A DNA stretch of 64,000 nucleotides. Origin: FEB-7 sp963698265. Its GTDB lineage: Bacteria > Pseudomonadota > Gammaproteobacteria > Burkholderiales > Usitatibacteraceae. Positions 12,974 through 21,216 of this stretch are shown here, piece by piece. The number at the start of each line of letters is the position of its first letter. The stretch's first letter is position 1. Below the pieces are notes generated by a model, which had not been told where the DNA came from, did no database searches, and saw only the letters and a program-made list of their open reading frames with translations. The stretch covers positions 1-64,000 of the forward strand of contig CAVOQC010000005.1 of the NCBI GenBank assembly GCA_963698265.1. The letters are read 5' to 3'. A program made the position numbers and the translations under genes.

Positions 12974-13002
12974 ATTATAGGGAAATCAGGCTCTTGTGTC
13001 AA
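12974..13002 (-). promoter_or_regulatory. Consensus sigma-70 promoter of rplM-rpsI
   Basis: On the minus strand TTGACA (13002-12997), a 17-nt spacer and TATAAT (12979-12974) match the consensus at all twelve positions and at optimal spacing. The start site is expected near 12967. Confidence 0.85.
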
Positions 13003-13078
13003 AGTTGCGCGCAGGGAGGCCCCGGGGACGCAAGCGGGCCCCTCGGATAGAATTCATGGACCTCTCCTGCGAACCACC

Positions 13079-14137
13079 ATGGACTCAAGACGCTTCGAGC
13101 AGTATGCACAGGCAACCGGCATAGCCCTTCTGGTGATTGGCTGCTTTCTGGTTTTCCGACCCTTTCTCGCGGCCCTGTTCTTCGCGGCAGTGCTGTGCCT
13201 ATCGACCTGGCCCGCCTTTCGCTGGATGAAGGATCGCCTCGGCGGGCGGCGCGCATGGGCTGCCCTGTTTTTTGCGCTGGGAATGCTCCTCGCCATCGCG
13301 CTTCCCGTAGCCCTGGTTGCGTACAGCCTCGTGACCAACTCTGCCCAGGTGATCGACATGGTCCGCGGTTTCCTCGACCGCGGGCCGATCGAGCTTCCGG
13401 CGTGGCTGACGGGCCTGCCTTACGCGGGGAGCTGGATCGACGAATACTGGCACCGGCTGATTGGCAGTCGCGAAGAGCTGGTCGGGTTGGGCAAGCGCAT
13501 GGCCGAGCCGGCCCGGGGATTTCTCCTGGCCGCGGGTTCGGCCGCGGGAGAGGGTCTGCTGCAGATCCTGGTTGCGATCTTCGTCGCCTTCTTCTTCTAC
13601 CGGGACGGCGAAGACCTTGCCCGGCTGGTCCAATCGGGGATGACCCGGCTTGCGGGTTCGGAGCGCGGGATGGCCGTCATATCGACTGCGAGGAATGCCG
13701 TCATGGGCGTGGTCTATGGCCTGATCGGCACGGCACTTGCCCAGGCGGCAGTCGCGTTGGTCGGATTTCTCATTGCGGGCGTGCCAGGTGCCTTGCTGCT
13801 TTCCGCATTGACCTTTGTCCTTTCCCTCATTCCCATGGGTCCCGTGCTGATTTGGGGAGGCGCCGCGGCCTGGCTCTATGCCCAAGGCCAGTCCGGATGG
13901 GCGATTTTCATGGTCGCCTACGGCGCTCTTGTGATCAGCTCCGTAGACAACTTCGTCAAGCCGATCCTCATGAGCCGGGCAGGAGGCCTGTCGATGCTGC
14001 TCGTGGTCCTGGGGGTGTTCGGCGGGGCCATTTCGTTCGGGTTCATTGGTATCTTCATAGGGCCCGCCCTTCTTGCCGTCGGGTGGAGCCTCATCAACGT
14101 CTGGCTGGAAGCGCAGAACCTCACGGAGCCGCAATGA
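13079..14137 (+). CDS. AI-2E family transporter (PerM/YhhT type)
   Basis: Polytopic inner-membrane protein of 352 residues. The N-terminal pair of helices (about 15-70) is followed by a soluble stretch (about 90-150) and then several more helices to the C-terminus, the pattern of the UPF0118/AI-2E permease family. Substrates differ between members (autoinducer-2 export, Na+/H+ exchange), so no specific substrate is assigned. I use the ATG at 13079 (MDSRRFEQYAQ); no clear Shine-Dalgarno is seen, and a TAGAAT -10 like box lies at 13048-13053. Its stop overlaps the next start by four bases (ATGA). Confidence 0.85.
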   Translation: MDSRRFEQYAQATGIALLVIGCFLVFRPFLAALFFAAVLCLSTWPAFRWMKDRLGGRRAWAALFFALGMLLAIALPVALVAYSLVTNSAQVIDMVRGFLDRGPIELPAWLTGLPYAGSWIDEYWHRLIGSREELVGLGKRMAEPARGFLLAAGSAAGEGLLQILVAIFVAFFFYRDGEDLARLVQSGMTRLAGSERGMAVISTARNAVMGVVYGLIGTALAQAAVALVGFLIAGVPGALLLSALTFVLSLIPMGPVLIWGGAAAWLYAQGQSGWAIFMVAYGALVISSVDNFVKPILMSRAGGLSMLLVVLGVFGGAISFGFIGIFIGPALLAVGWSLINVWLEAQNLTEPQ

Positions 14138-14550
14138 AGGCGCGCGTAAAGCTGGTGGAAGGCATCACCTTCATCGCAGAAAGCGGCAGCGGCCACGCAA
14201 TAGTGATGGACGCGTCGCCCGACGTAGGTGGCCGCGATCTGGGATCTCGCCCGATGGAACTTGTCCTCATGGGTGCGGGCGGATGCAGCGCCATCGACGT
14301 GGTCCACATACTGAGGAAATCGCGACAGGACCTGGTCGATTGCGTGGTGGAACTGGAGGCGGAGCGTGCACCGGATGAGCCGAAGGTCTTTACGCGAATC
14401 CACATGCATTATGTGGTCACGGGACGGGGGCTGCTCCCCGCCCAGGTGGAGCGCGCGATCAAGCTGTCCAAGGAAAAGTACTGCTCGGCTACCATCATGC
14501 TGGCCAAGACCGCGGAGATCACCGCGGACTACGAGATCCGTGAAGCCTGA
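14134..14550 (+). CDS. OsmC family protein
   Basis: Small protein of the OsmC/Ohr fold, 138 residues. OsmC and Ohr reduce organic hydroperoxides through two cysteines; here they are in GAGGCSAIDV (about residue 50) and KYCSATIM (about residue 115). The start ATG overlaps the transporter stop (ATGA), so translation is coupled. It resembles the YhfA-like subgroup more than Ohr, so peroxidase activity is plausible rather than certain. It converges with coq7. Confidence 0.88.
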   Translation: MKARVKLVEGITFIAESGSGHAIVMDASPDVGGRDLGSRPMELVLMGAGGCSAIDVVHILRKSRQDLVDCVVELEAERAPDEPKVFTRIHMHYVVTGRGLLPAQVERAIKLSKEKYCSATIMLAKTAEITADYEIREA

Positions 14551-14568
14551 GTTCGTCTTGCGAAGCGC

Positions 14569-15195
14569 CTAGAAACGGTAGGCCGTTTCGGTCATCACCT
14601 TCGAAACAACTCGCATCGCTGTCCGGACCGATCGTGGCAGCTCCGCAGCGCCAAGAGCGCGGCCCGTGCTCGCGTGGTCGATCTCGTCTTCCCGCATCTG
14701 CAGGAGAATCGCCCGGCTGCGCGCGTCTCCGGAGGGAAGGCTTTCAAGGTGTCCATCGATGTGATTTTCGACCTGGCGCTCGGTCTCGACGAGAAAACCC
14801 ATGCTCCATCGATCGCCGGCGGCGCCCGATAGAAGGCCCAGACCGAAGGAACCTGCGTACCAGAAGGGGGACAGGAGGCTGGGGCGCGAGTCGAGCTCCC
14901 GAAGGCGCTCGGCACACCAGGCGAGGTGGTCACGTTCCTCTGCTCCTGCCCTATCGAGCGCGTCGCGAACACGCGAGTCCCTGGCAACCAGTGATTGTCC
15001 CGCATACAGGGCCTGAGCGCAGACCTCGCCCGCGTGGTCCACGCGCATCAGGCCGGCGACGTGGCGAATCTCTTCGGGCTTCAAGGCACCCATTTGGCCT
15101 CCTCCCGGCGTCGCCCTGGATGCCGTGGCGGCGCCCGAAAGCGTGCGCAGGGCGTTGTCGGCTGCTGACAGGACGCGATCGATCGCGGTAAACAT
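14569..15195 (-). CDS. coq7: 2-polyprenyl-3-methyl-6-methoxy-1,4-benzoquinone monooxygenase
   Basis: Di-iron hydroxylase that adds the last ring hydroxyl (C6) in aerobic ubiquinone synthesis; it is the usual alternative to UbiF in betaproteobacteria. The 208-residue product carries the ferritin-like ligand pattern: E in RVDHAGEVCAQ, EERDHL, then E in ETERQVENHIDGH and EDEIDHA. I start at the ATG at 15195 (MFTAIDRVL); the upstream in-frame stretch runs into the porin terminator and has no similarity. Two UbiH-family hydroxylases lie at 24.7-27.0 kb. Confidence 0.93.
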   Translation of the reverse strand: MFTAIDRVLSAADNALRTLSGAATASRATPGGGQMGALKPEEIRHVAGLMRVDHAGEVCAQALYAGQSLVARDSRVRDALDRAGAEERDHLAWCAERLRELDSRPSLLSPFWYAGSFGLGLLSGAAGDRWSMGFLVETERQVENHIDGHLESLPSGDARSRAILLQMREDEIDHASTGRALGAAELPRSVRTAMRVVSKVMTETAYRF

Positions 15196-15225
15196 AGGTA
15201 AGGCGGCCTCGGGGGCGGTGGAAAG

Positions 15226-15255
15226 AAAAAGGGCGCGGCTTGCGCCGCGCCCTTT
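15226..15255 (-). terminator. Rho-independent terminator of the porin gene
   Basis: A perfect 9-bp stem GGGCGCGGC (15231-15239) / GCCGCGCCC (15244-15252) with a 4-nt loop is followed by five Us on the minus-strand transcript. It lies 28 bases beyond the porin stop. Confidence 0.85.
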
Positions 15256-15283
15256 GCTGCCTTGTACGGCTCTGTCGAAACTA

Positions 15284-16306
15284 TCAGAACACGTGCTTGA
15301 TGCCGATCGCGAAGCCTTGCGGATCCTGACCCGTGCCACCAAGCTGGCCGGCACCGAAGCGGCAAACACCGGCCGCATTGTTGTCGACCTTCGTGTACAG
15401 GGCGACGAGCTGCGAGCGCTTGGACCAGTTGTAGAAGTAGCCGAAGGAGTCGACGTCGCACTCGGGCTGAAGCGCAGCGCCGGTGACGCCGCCGTCCTTC
15501 GATTCCTGGTGCTGGTAAGCGAGCTGGTGCTTGCCCATCGTGTACAGGACGCTGGCGAGCCAGTTCTTCTGCTTCGTCGAACCGGTCTTCTTGATTTCCT
15601 CGGCCATCGCCGCGAGCTTGAAGCTGCCCCAGGTGAATTCGCCGGTGATCTCGTTGCCTTCTTCCTTGGAGACGGTCGCCGAAACGTCCTTGTGCTTCTC
15701 GTAGCCGTACTGGAGCTTGACCGGGCCCTTGGCGTAAACCACGTTGGCCGAGAAGGTCGACGGGTTCAGCGACGCGGTCTTACCTTCGTTGGCGGTCTGG
15801 GCGAACTTCGCGGAGAACCCAGCCCACGTCGGCGTCCAGTACTGGAGCACGTTCTGCTCGCGGCGGTCGAAGTTGCCGCGGTCGTGCAGGGCGGACGTGA
15901 TGCCGGCGATGGTCAGGTCACCCCAGACGTCGGGGCCGTAACCCACGACCTTGTACGGCGTGTCCCAGCGACCCATCACGAAGCTGCCCCAGCCACCTTG
16001 CAGGCCGACGCCGCTGTTGCGGGTCGCGAACGTGGTGGAGTTCGACTCGGGGTTGAACGCGGTTTCGAGCTGGAAGAAGGCCTTCAGGCCGCCACCCAGG
16101 TCTTCGGTGCCACGCACGCCGAGAAGCGACGACTGATCGCTCACGCGCGAACGGCTGGCAACCGGGGCTGCTCCACCCTTCGCCTCGACCGACTCGAACA
16201 TCACATAAACGCGCCCGTAGAGAGTCACGGGGTTCGCGGTCTGGGCCATGGCGGCCGGGGCGACGCAAGCGCCAGCCACTGCCAGAGCCATCAGTTTCTT
16301 GTTCAT
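15284..16306 (-). CDS. General porin, outer-membrane beta-barrel (OmpC-like)
   Basis: Trimeric diffusion channel of the outer membrane. The 340-residue precursor starts MNKKLMALAVAG at the ATG with an AAAGGAG Shine-Dalgarno. It has a signal peptide cleaved after AMA (before Q22), then the mature start TLYGRVYVMFE typical of betaproteobacterial porins. Alternating amphipathic strands continue to a C-terminal aromatic residue (IGIKHVF), the OMP assembly signal. It has its own terminator and a 201-bp upstream gap (16307-16507) that should hold its promoter; an AT-rich stretch near 16402 is the best -10 candidate. Confidence 0.93.
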   Translation of the reverse strand: MNKKLMALAVAGACVAPAAMAQTANPVTLYGRVYVMFESVEAKGGAAPVASRSRVSDQSSLLGVRGTEDLGGGLKAFFQLETAFNPESNSTTFATRNSGVGLQGGWGSFVMGRWDTPYKVVGYGPDVWGDLTIAGITSALHDRGNFDRREQNVLQYWTPTWAGFSAKFAQTANEGKTASLNPSTFSANVVYAKGPVKLQYGYEKHKDVSATVSKEEGNEITGEFTWGSFKLAAMAEEIKKTGSTKQKNWLASVLYTMGKHQLAYQHQESKDGGVTGAALQPECDVDSFGYFYNWSKRSQLVALYTKVDNNAAGVCRFGAGQLGGTGQDPQGFAIGIKHVF

Positions 16307-16507
16307 CAAAATCTCCTTTGTTGAAGTGAGGCCGAATTCACTTAAAGCGCTTGGGAACCTCGAGGGGATCTTCGCCCCGATTCTTGGCACTTCTCCCAGA
16401 TATTTATTGAGAAGCCAGTAGCATGATGCCAAAGCCGGGGCCTTCTCTCAAGGGGGGGGTGGGAAATGTGCAACAAACCCCGGGGGCTGTTGCGTCGTTG
16501 CAACGCT

Positions 16508-17305
16508 TTACCCAGGGGGTAAAAAAAGGCGGGAAAGCGCCAATCCGGGGTCGGCCGCAGCCATCAGCGACCCCCCTATTAAGTATGCGCTCACATTCGC
16601 TGCACGCAAGCGCCGTAAGTCGTCCTGCGTAGAGATTCCACTTTCCGCAACCAGCAGTTTTTCGGCTGGAACCCGCTTTGCGAGTTCGATCGAGGTCTCC
16701 AGGCGGATCTCGAAAGTGCGCAGATCCCGGTTGTTCACGCCAACCAGACCCGTGGAAAGCGCGAGCGCCCTGTCCAGTTGGCCGGCATCGTGGGATTCCA
16801 CGAGAACGTCCATTCCAAGGGAGGTCGCCAGGACCTCGAGCTGGGAGAGGGTTGCGTCCGAAACGGCATCGACGATCAGGAGAATGCAATCCGCACCCCA
16901 TGCCCGCGATTCCACCACCTGGTACGGATCGACCATGAAGTCCTTGCGGAGCACGGGCAGGCCACAAGCTGCCCTGGCCGCCTCCAGATCCGCCCGAGAT
17001 CCCCCGAAATACTCGCGGTCCGTGAGGACCGAAAGACAGGCAGCCCCATTCGCGGCATACGATTCCGCAATGCGCGCCGGGTCGAGATCCGCACGGATGA
17101 CCCCTTTGCTAGGACTCGCACGTTTGAACTCCGCGATGACTGCAGGCTTCCCGGCGGCCACGCGAGCCCGCATGGACGCAGCGAATCCCCTCGGCGGCGA
17201 AGCTTTCAGTGCGCGCCGCTCGAGCTCCGCCATCGGCACGGCGGCCCGTGCCGCCTCCACCTCCTGCCGTTTGGTGGCGAGGATTCTCTGAAGGATGTCG
17301 GTCAA
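16508..17305 (-). CDS. trpC: Indole-3-glycerol phosphate synthase
   Basis: Closes the indole ring: converts carboxyphenylamino-deoxyribulose phosphate to indole-3-glycerol phosphate in tryptophan synthesis. The 265-residue TIM-barrel protein has the catalytic-lysine region EFKRASPSKG and later NNRDLRTFEI and VAESGI, all family hallmarks. It is the last gene of trpE-G-D-C and its ATG overlaps the trpD stop by four bases. There is no fused trpF domain. trpF, trpB and trpA are not in the window. Confidence 0.96.
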   Translation of the reverse strand: MTDILQRILATKRQEVEAARAAVPMAELERRALKASPPRGFAASMRARVAAGKPAVIAEFKRASPSKGVIRADLDPARIAESYAANGAACLSVLTDREYFGGSRADLEAARAACGLPVLRKDFMVDPYQVVESRAWGADCILLIVDAVSDATLSQLEVLATSLGMDVLVESHDAGQLDRALALSTGLVGVNNRDLRTFEIRLETSIELAKRVPAEKLLVAESGISTQDDLRRLRAANVSAYLIGGSLMAAADPGLALSRLFLPPG

Positions 17306-18342
17306 GCCTTCCCCTCCTTCGCAAAGGCTTGCGTGAAGGAAACCAGCCTGTCCAGTTTCGCCTTGGCCGCGCCCGAGACGATGGCCTCCCGTGCCTGCGC
17401 CACACCATCCCAGAGGCTTTCCGCAATTCCGCAGACATAGAGGGCAGCCGCCGCGTTGAGGAGCACCACGTCACGGGACGGACCCGGTTCTCCCGCGAGA
17501 ACCGCCAGGACCCGTGCCTTCGACTCGGTGGGGCCGGACACCTGGATTTCCTCGATGGGCGCCGTATCCAGCCCGAACTGCTTCGGCTCCAACACGTACT
17601 CCGTGATGAATTCGTGCTTCAGCTCAGAGACGTTCGTGGGGCCCGTGATCGTGATCTCGTCGAGCCCGTCGTGGCCGTGCACGGTGAGCACATGCCGGCT
17701 TCCCAGGAGCTTGAGCACCCGGGCCTGGATGCCGACCAGGTCCGCATGGAACACCCCCATGACCTGGTTAGGTGCTCCCGCAGGATTGGTGAGCGGCCCC
17801 AGGATATTGAGGATCGTGCGCATGCCGAGTTCCTTGCGCACGGGCGCCGCGTGCTTCATGGCCGGATGGTGGCTCGGCGCGAACATGAACCCGAGCCCGA
17901 CTTCGCGCATGCACAGCGAGACCTGTTCCGGGGACAGCGACAGATTCACGTCCAAACTCTCGAGAACATCCGCGCTACCCGACTTCGACGACACCGAGCG
18001 CCCGCCGTGCTTGGCCACCCGCGCGCCTGCCGCCGCCGCGACAAAAGCCGCAGTGGTTGAAATGTTGAACGTGTGCGACTTGTCGCCACCGGTTCCGCAG
18101 GTGTCCACGAGATGCTCGAGGCCTGAGGAGTCCACCTTCGTGGAAAACTCCCGCATCACCGACGCGGCCGCCGCGATCTCCGATACCGACTCCGTCTTCA
18201 CGTGCAGCCCCATGAGAATGGCGGCAAGCTGGACCTGCGACACGCCCCCTTCCATCACCTGGCGCATGAGATCGACCATCTCGTCGTAGAAGATCTCGCG
18301 CTTGTCGCAAAGACGATTGATCGCTTCCTGGGCGGTGAACAT
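17302..18342 (-). CDS. trpD: Anthranilate phosphoribosyltransferase
   Basis: Transfers phosphoribose from PRPP to anthranilate, the second step of tryptophan synthesis. The 346-residue product has the PRPP-binding loop GTGGDKSHTFNIST and the downstream KHGGRSVSSKSGSAD segment. I take the ATG at 18342 (MFTAQEAINR). The longer open frame reads into trpG without similarity. The gene follows trpG by four bases and overlaps trpC by four. It is not fused to trpG, unlike in enterobacteria. Confidence 0.96.
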   Translation of the reverse strand: MFTAQEAINRLCDKREIFYDEMVDLMRQVMEGGVSQVQLAAILMGLHVKTESVSEIAAAASVMREFSTKVDSSGLEHLVDTCGTGGDKSHTFNISTTAAFVAAAAGARVAKHGGRSVSSKSGSADVLESLDVNLSLSPEQVSLCMREVGLGFMFAPSHHPAMKHAAPVRKELGMRTILNILGPLTNPAGAPNQVMGVFHADLVGIQARVLKLLGSRHVLTVHGHDGLDEITITGPTNVSELKHEFITEYVLEPKQFGLDTAPIEEIQVSGPTESKARVLAVLAGEPGPSRDVVLLNAAAALYVCGIAESLWDGVAQAREAIVSGAAKAKLDRLVSFTQAFAKEGKA

Positions 18343-18346
18343 GGCG

Positions 18347-18913
18347 CTACTCCTGGATGAGAAAGTTCCGGAGCAGGTCGTGGCCGTGCTCCGTGAGAAT
18401 CGATTCGGGATGGAACTGAACGCCTTGTACCGCCATCTCGCGGTGACGAACACCCATGATCTCGCCGTCGTCGGTCCACGCCGTGACTTCGAGTTCGGAA
18501 GGGCAGCTCTCGCGCTCGATGGCAAGCGAGTGGTAACGGGTTGCCTGGAAGGGGGACGGAAGCCCGCGGAACACGCCCTTGCCCGAATGATGGATCGGCG
18601 AGACCTTGCCGTGCATAAGCGCCTTCGCGTGGACCACGCGCCCTCCGAAAGCCTGGCCTATCGCCTGGTGCCCGAGGCAGACGCCCAGAAGGGGCACTTT
18701 CCCCGCGAACCGGGCGATGGCCTGCAGGGATATGCCGGCTTCGCTGGGCGTGCAGGGGCCGGGCGAGATGACGATCCGGGAAGGCGCGAGGCGTTCGATC
18801 TCCTCGACGCCGATTTCGTCGTTGCGAACGACGCGCACCTCCTCCCCGAGTTCGCCGAGGTACTGCACCAGGTTGTAGGTGAAGGAGTCGTAGTTGTCGA
18901 TCATGAGCAGCAT
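18347..18913 (-). CDS. trpG: Anthranilate synthase component II (glutamine amidotransferase)
   Basis: Supplies ammonia from glutamine to TrpE. The 188-residue class I amidotransferase has the nucleophile Cys in GVCLGHQAIG and the His-Glu pair in QFHPESILTEHG, with the N-terminal MLLMIDNYDSFTYN signature that sets the start at 18913. In many betaproteobacteria this protein also serves folate synthesis (PabA role), which the sequence does not decide. It sits 10 bases after trpE. Confidence 0.96.
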   Translation of the reverse strand: MLLMIDNYDSFTYNLVQYLGELGEEVRVVRNDEIGVEEIERLAPSRIVISPGPCTPSEAGISLQAIARFAGKVPLLGVCLGHQAIGQAFGGRVVHAKALMHGKVSPIHHSGKGVFRGLPSPFQATRYHSLAIERESCPSELEVTAWTDDGEIMGVRHREMAVQGVQFHPESILTEHGHDLLRNFLIQE

Positions 18914-18923
18914 GGCCTGCTCC

Positions 18924-20402
18924 TCACGCAGCCGGGGCATCGAGCCCCGCGTTCACCAGTTCCGCGGCCGCGAGCAGCGCCCGCGCCTTGTTCCGCGTTT
19001 CCAGCCATTCCTGCTGCGGAATGGAATCCGCGACGATGCCGGCCGCGGCCTGCACGTGCAGTTCTCCGGACTTCACGACGCCCGTGCGGATCGCGATCGC
19101 GAGATCGAGGTTGCCGTTGAACCCGAGATAGCCCACCGCGCCTGCATAGACGCCGCGGCGCTCCGGCTCCAGCTCGTCGATGATCTCCATCGCGCGCACC
19201 TTCGGCGCCCCGGTCACGGTGCCGGCCGGAAACGTGGCGCGCAGCAATTCCATCGGCGTGAGGCCGGGCTCCACATCGCCTTCGACGTTCGACACCATGT
19301 GCATCACATGGGAGTAACGCTCCACGGCCATCTGTTCTGTCACACGCACGCTCCCTACGCGCGCTATCCGGCCGATGTCGTTTCGGCCGAGATCGATCAG
19401 CATGAGGTGCTCCGCCCTCTCCTTCGGGTCGTTCACGAGTTCGCGCTCCATGGCGTGGTCCTTCTCCGCCGTCGCGCCGCGCTTGCGCGTACCCGCGATG
19501 GGCCGGAGCGTGACCTTGTCCGCCTCGCGCCTCACGAGAATCTCGGGAGAGGCGCCGACCAGCTGGCTGTCGCCGAAGTCGAAATAGAACATGTAGGGCG
19601 AGGGATTGATCGAGCGCAGCGCCCGGTAGAGATTCAGGGGCGAACCCGCAAACGGCTGCGTCAGGCGCTGCGACACCTGGACCTGCATCACGTCGCCGTC
19701 GGTGATGTACCGCTTGGCTCTCGCCACGGCAGCGTAGAAGGATTCCTCCCCGATGTTGGACTTCGGCTCCCGCACGGCGCCCGGAGGAACGTGTTCCGGA
19801 AGCGACGCCGCCCCGCGAAGCTTCGCGCGAAGCTCCTCGAGCCGCGCGCGGGCGCGCCCGTAGGCGCCGCCCTCGCGGGCATCCGCGTAGACGATCAGGT
19901 GGACCTTGCCCGCCAGGTTGTCCACTACCGCCAGCTCGTCGGAAAGCAGCAGCCGGATGTCCGGAAGACCGATCGGGTCGGGGCGAGTGTCGTGCGCGAG
20001 TTTCCGCTCAATGTAGCGCACCGTGTCGTAGCTGAAGTATCCCGCCAGTCCGCCCGCGAAGCGAAGGCTGGAGGCAAGCGGAGCCGCGGCCACCCGCTTG
20101 AGATAGTCGTCCACGAACGCGAGCGGATCGCCCGCATCCCGCTCCTCCGCCACGCGACCATCCCGGATCAGTCGTGCTCGGCCCCGTGCCACCTCGATGC
20201 GTTCCCGGGAGGCGAGCCCGATGATCGAATAGCGGCCGAAGCGCTCACCCCCGATCACCGACTCCAGCAGGTAGGAACCCGGGGCGTTGGCGAGCTTGAG
20301 ATACAGCGACAGCGGCGTGTCGAGATCGGCCAGCGTCTCGAGCGTGAGGGGAATCCGGTTGTAGCCGGCGCGGGCAAGCGCCAGGAAATCGTTTTCAGTC
20401 AT
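18924..20402 (-). CDS. trpE: Anthranilate synthase component I
   Basis: Converts chorismate and ammonia to anthranilate, the committed step of tryptophan synthesis. The 492-residue product has an N-terminal Trp-sensing region that includes LLESVIGGERFGRYS (residues about 44-58). Its C-terminal chorismate-binding domain has PSPYMFYFDF, RPIAGTRKRG and DLGRNDIGR. It starts at the ATG at 20402, with only a weak GGUG Shine-Dalgarno. That initiation region is complementary to the start of an upstream Trp-rich leader peptide, which suggests attenuation control. It heads trpE-G-D-C. Confidence 0.97.
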   Translation of the reverse strand: MTENDFLALARAGYNRIPLTLETLADLDTPLSLYLKLANAPGSYLLESVIGGERFGRYSIIGLASRERIEVARGRARLIRDGRVAEERDAGDPLAFVDDYLKRVAAAPLASSLRFAGGLAGYFSYDTVRYIERKLAHDTRPDPIGLPDIRLLLSDELAVVDNLAGKVHLIVYADAREGGAYGRARARLEELRAKLRGAASLPEHVPPGAVREPKSNIGEESFYAAVARAKRYITDGDVMQVQVSQRLTQPFAGSPLNLYRALRSINPSPYMFYFDFGDSQLVGASPEILVRREADKVTLRPIAGTRKRGATAEKDHAMERELVNDPKERAEHLMLIDLGRNDIGRIARVGSVRVTEQMAVERYSHVMHMVSNVEGDVEPGLTPMELLRATFPAGTVTGAPKVRAMEIIDELEPERRGVYAGAVGYLGFNGNLDLAIAIRTGVVKSGELHVQAAAGIVADSIPQQEWLETRNKARALLAAAELVNAGLDAPAA

Positions 20403-20546
20403 GGTTCACCACGCGGTACGGTTCGAAGGACGATCGGGGCGGGACGCTTTCAGCGCCAGCTGTGCCATCGCCAGTCGAGCAGGGTTCCGCGAGGTGCCAT
20501 GATGATTCTGTAGGTTTTCGAGCCCGGGTTTACGGCGCCATTGTAA
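20403..20546 (-). promoter_or_regulatory. trpE leader region with putative attenuation structure
   Basis: The gap between gph and trpE holds a -10 like TACAAT (20546-20541), a short Trp-rich reading frame (20500-20450), and two segments that can pair. CACCUCGCGGAAC in the leader-peptide start (20496-20484) can pair with GUACCGCGUGGUG just before the trpE AUG (20419-20407): 11 pairs over 13 positions, with one U-U and one A-A mismatch. No U-run terminator is visible. This fits control of trpE translation by leader translation better than classical transcription attenuation. It is inferred from sequence only. Confidence 0.6.
20450..20500 (-). CDS. trpL: Putative trp operon leader peptide
   Basis: A 16-residue frame, MAPRGTLLDWRWHSWR, lies 47 bases upstream of trpE. 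Three of its last seven residues are Trp (codons 10, 12 and 15), the hallmark of a tryptophan-sensing leader peptide. A ribosome stalled at these codons would cover the leader segment that can pair with the trpE initiation region and leave trpE open. A ribosome that reaches the stop would free it to mask trpE. The ATG has only a weak Shine-Dalgarno (CAGAAUC), which lowers confidence. It is too short for routine gene callers. Confidence 0.6.
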   Translation of the reverse strand: MAPRGTLLDWRWHSWR

Positions 20547-21216
20547 TCGATCTGGCTGCCTCCTCGATGCTCGCCACCACCGCGTCCGCGCCGAGCTCCT
20601 CGACCGCGAGTCCCTCGCGATAGCCGTAGGAGACCACCACGACCGGGCACCGGGCGGCACGCGCGGACAGCACGTCGTTCAGCGAATCGCCGACCACCAG
20701 CGTCTCCCGGGGATCCATGCCCAGCATCGCTGCCGCGTGGAGCATCGGGTCAGGGTGGGGCTTCTTGCGCTCGACGGTGTCCCCCGAAACCACGACGCCG
20801 AAAAATCGCCGGAGATCCGTGAGTTGCAGCAGCGGCTCCGTGAAGCGCCCGGCCTTGTTGGTGACGCACCCCATGGGGATGCCGGCCCGCTCGAGGAGGA
20901 CGAGCCCGGCGACGACCCCGGGGTAGGGCCGCGAGCGATCCGCTATGCCCGCACTGTAGTGGCACTCGAATGCTTCAAGCGCGATCCGGCAGTCTTCCTC
21001 CGAACCGCCACCCGTGGCCTCGAGGCAGCGGCGCACGAGGTTCGCCACTCCCTTGCCCACGTAGTCGCGAATGCCATCCTCGTCGAGTTGTCGCCGCCCC
21101 AGGCCGGCGAGCATGCGGTTTGCGGCGACGGCGAGATCGGGTGCGGTGTCGACGAGCGTTCCATCCAGGTCGAACAGCGCGGCCCGGATGCGGCCTTCCG
21201 GGGCCCGCGTCGTCAC
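20530..21216 (-). CDS. gph: Phosphoglycolate phosphatase (HAD family)
   Basis: HAD hydrolase that removes 2-phosphoglycolate, arising from DNA repair or oxygenase side reactions. The 228-residue product has motif I FDLDGTLVDT near the N-terminus, a motif II Thr in GCVTNKAG, and the GDSLNDVLSA motif IV. I start at GTG 21216, which overlaps the rpe stop as GTGA; no ATG lies close before motif I. Order rpe-gph-trpE is conserved in proteobacteria. The related MurNAc-6-P phosphatase MupP is a possible alternative given amgK-murU nearby, but the rpe linkage favours Gph. Confidence 0.9.
   Translation of the reverse strand: MTTRAPEGRIRAALFDLDGTLVDTAPDLAVAANRMLAGLGRRQLDEDGIRDYVGKGVANLVRRCLEATGGGSEEDCRIALEAFECHYSAGIADRSRPYPGVVAGLVLLERAGIPMGCVTNKAGRFTEPLLQLTDLRRFFGVVVSGDTVERKKPHPDPMLHAAAMLGMDPRETLVVGDSLNDVLSARAARCPVVVVSYGYREGLAVEELGADAVVASIEEAARSITMAP

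Noticed and set aside
16400..16440. Sigma-54 type promoter for the porin (TTGGCA ... TGCTA)
   Set aside because: The GG and GC elements are not 10 bases apart, as required for a -24/-12 promoter.
16423..16460. Poly-G and repeat-like stretch upstream of the porin as a phase-variation tract
   Set aside because: The G-run is short (nine Gs) and lies about 150 bases from the start, away from a promoter I can define. There is no evidence of length variation.
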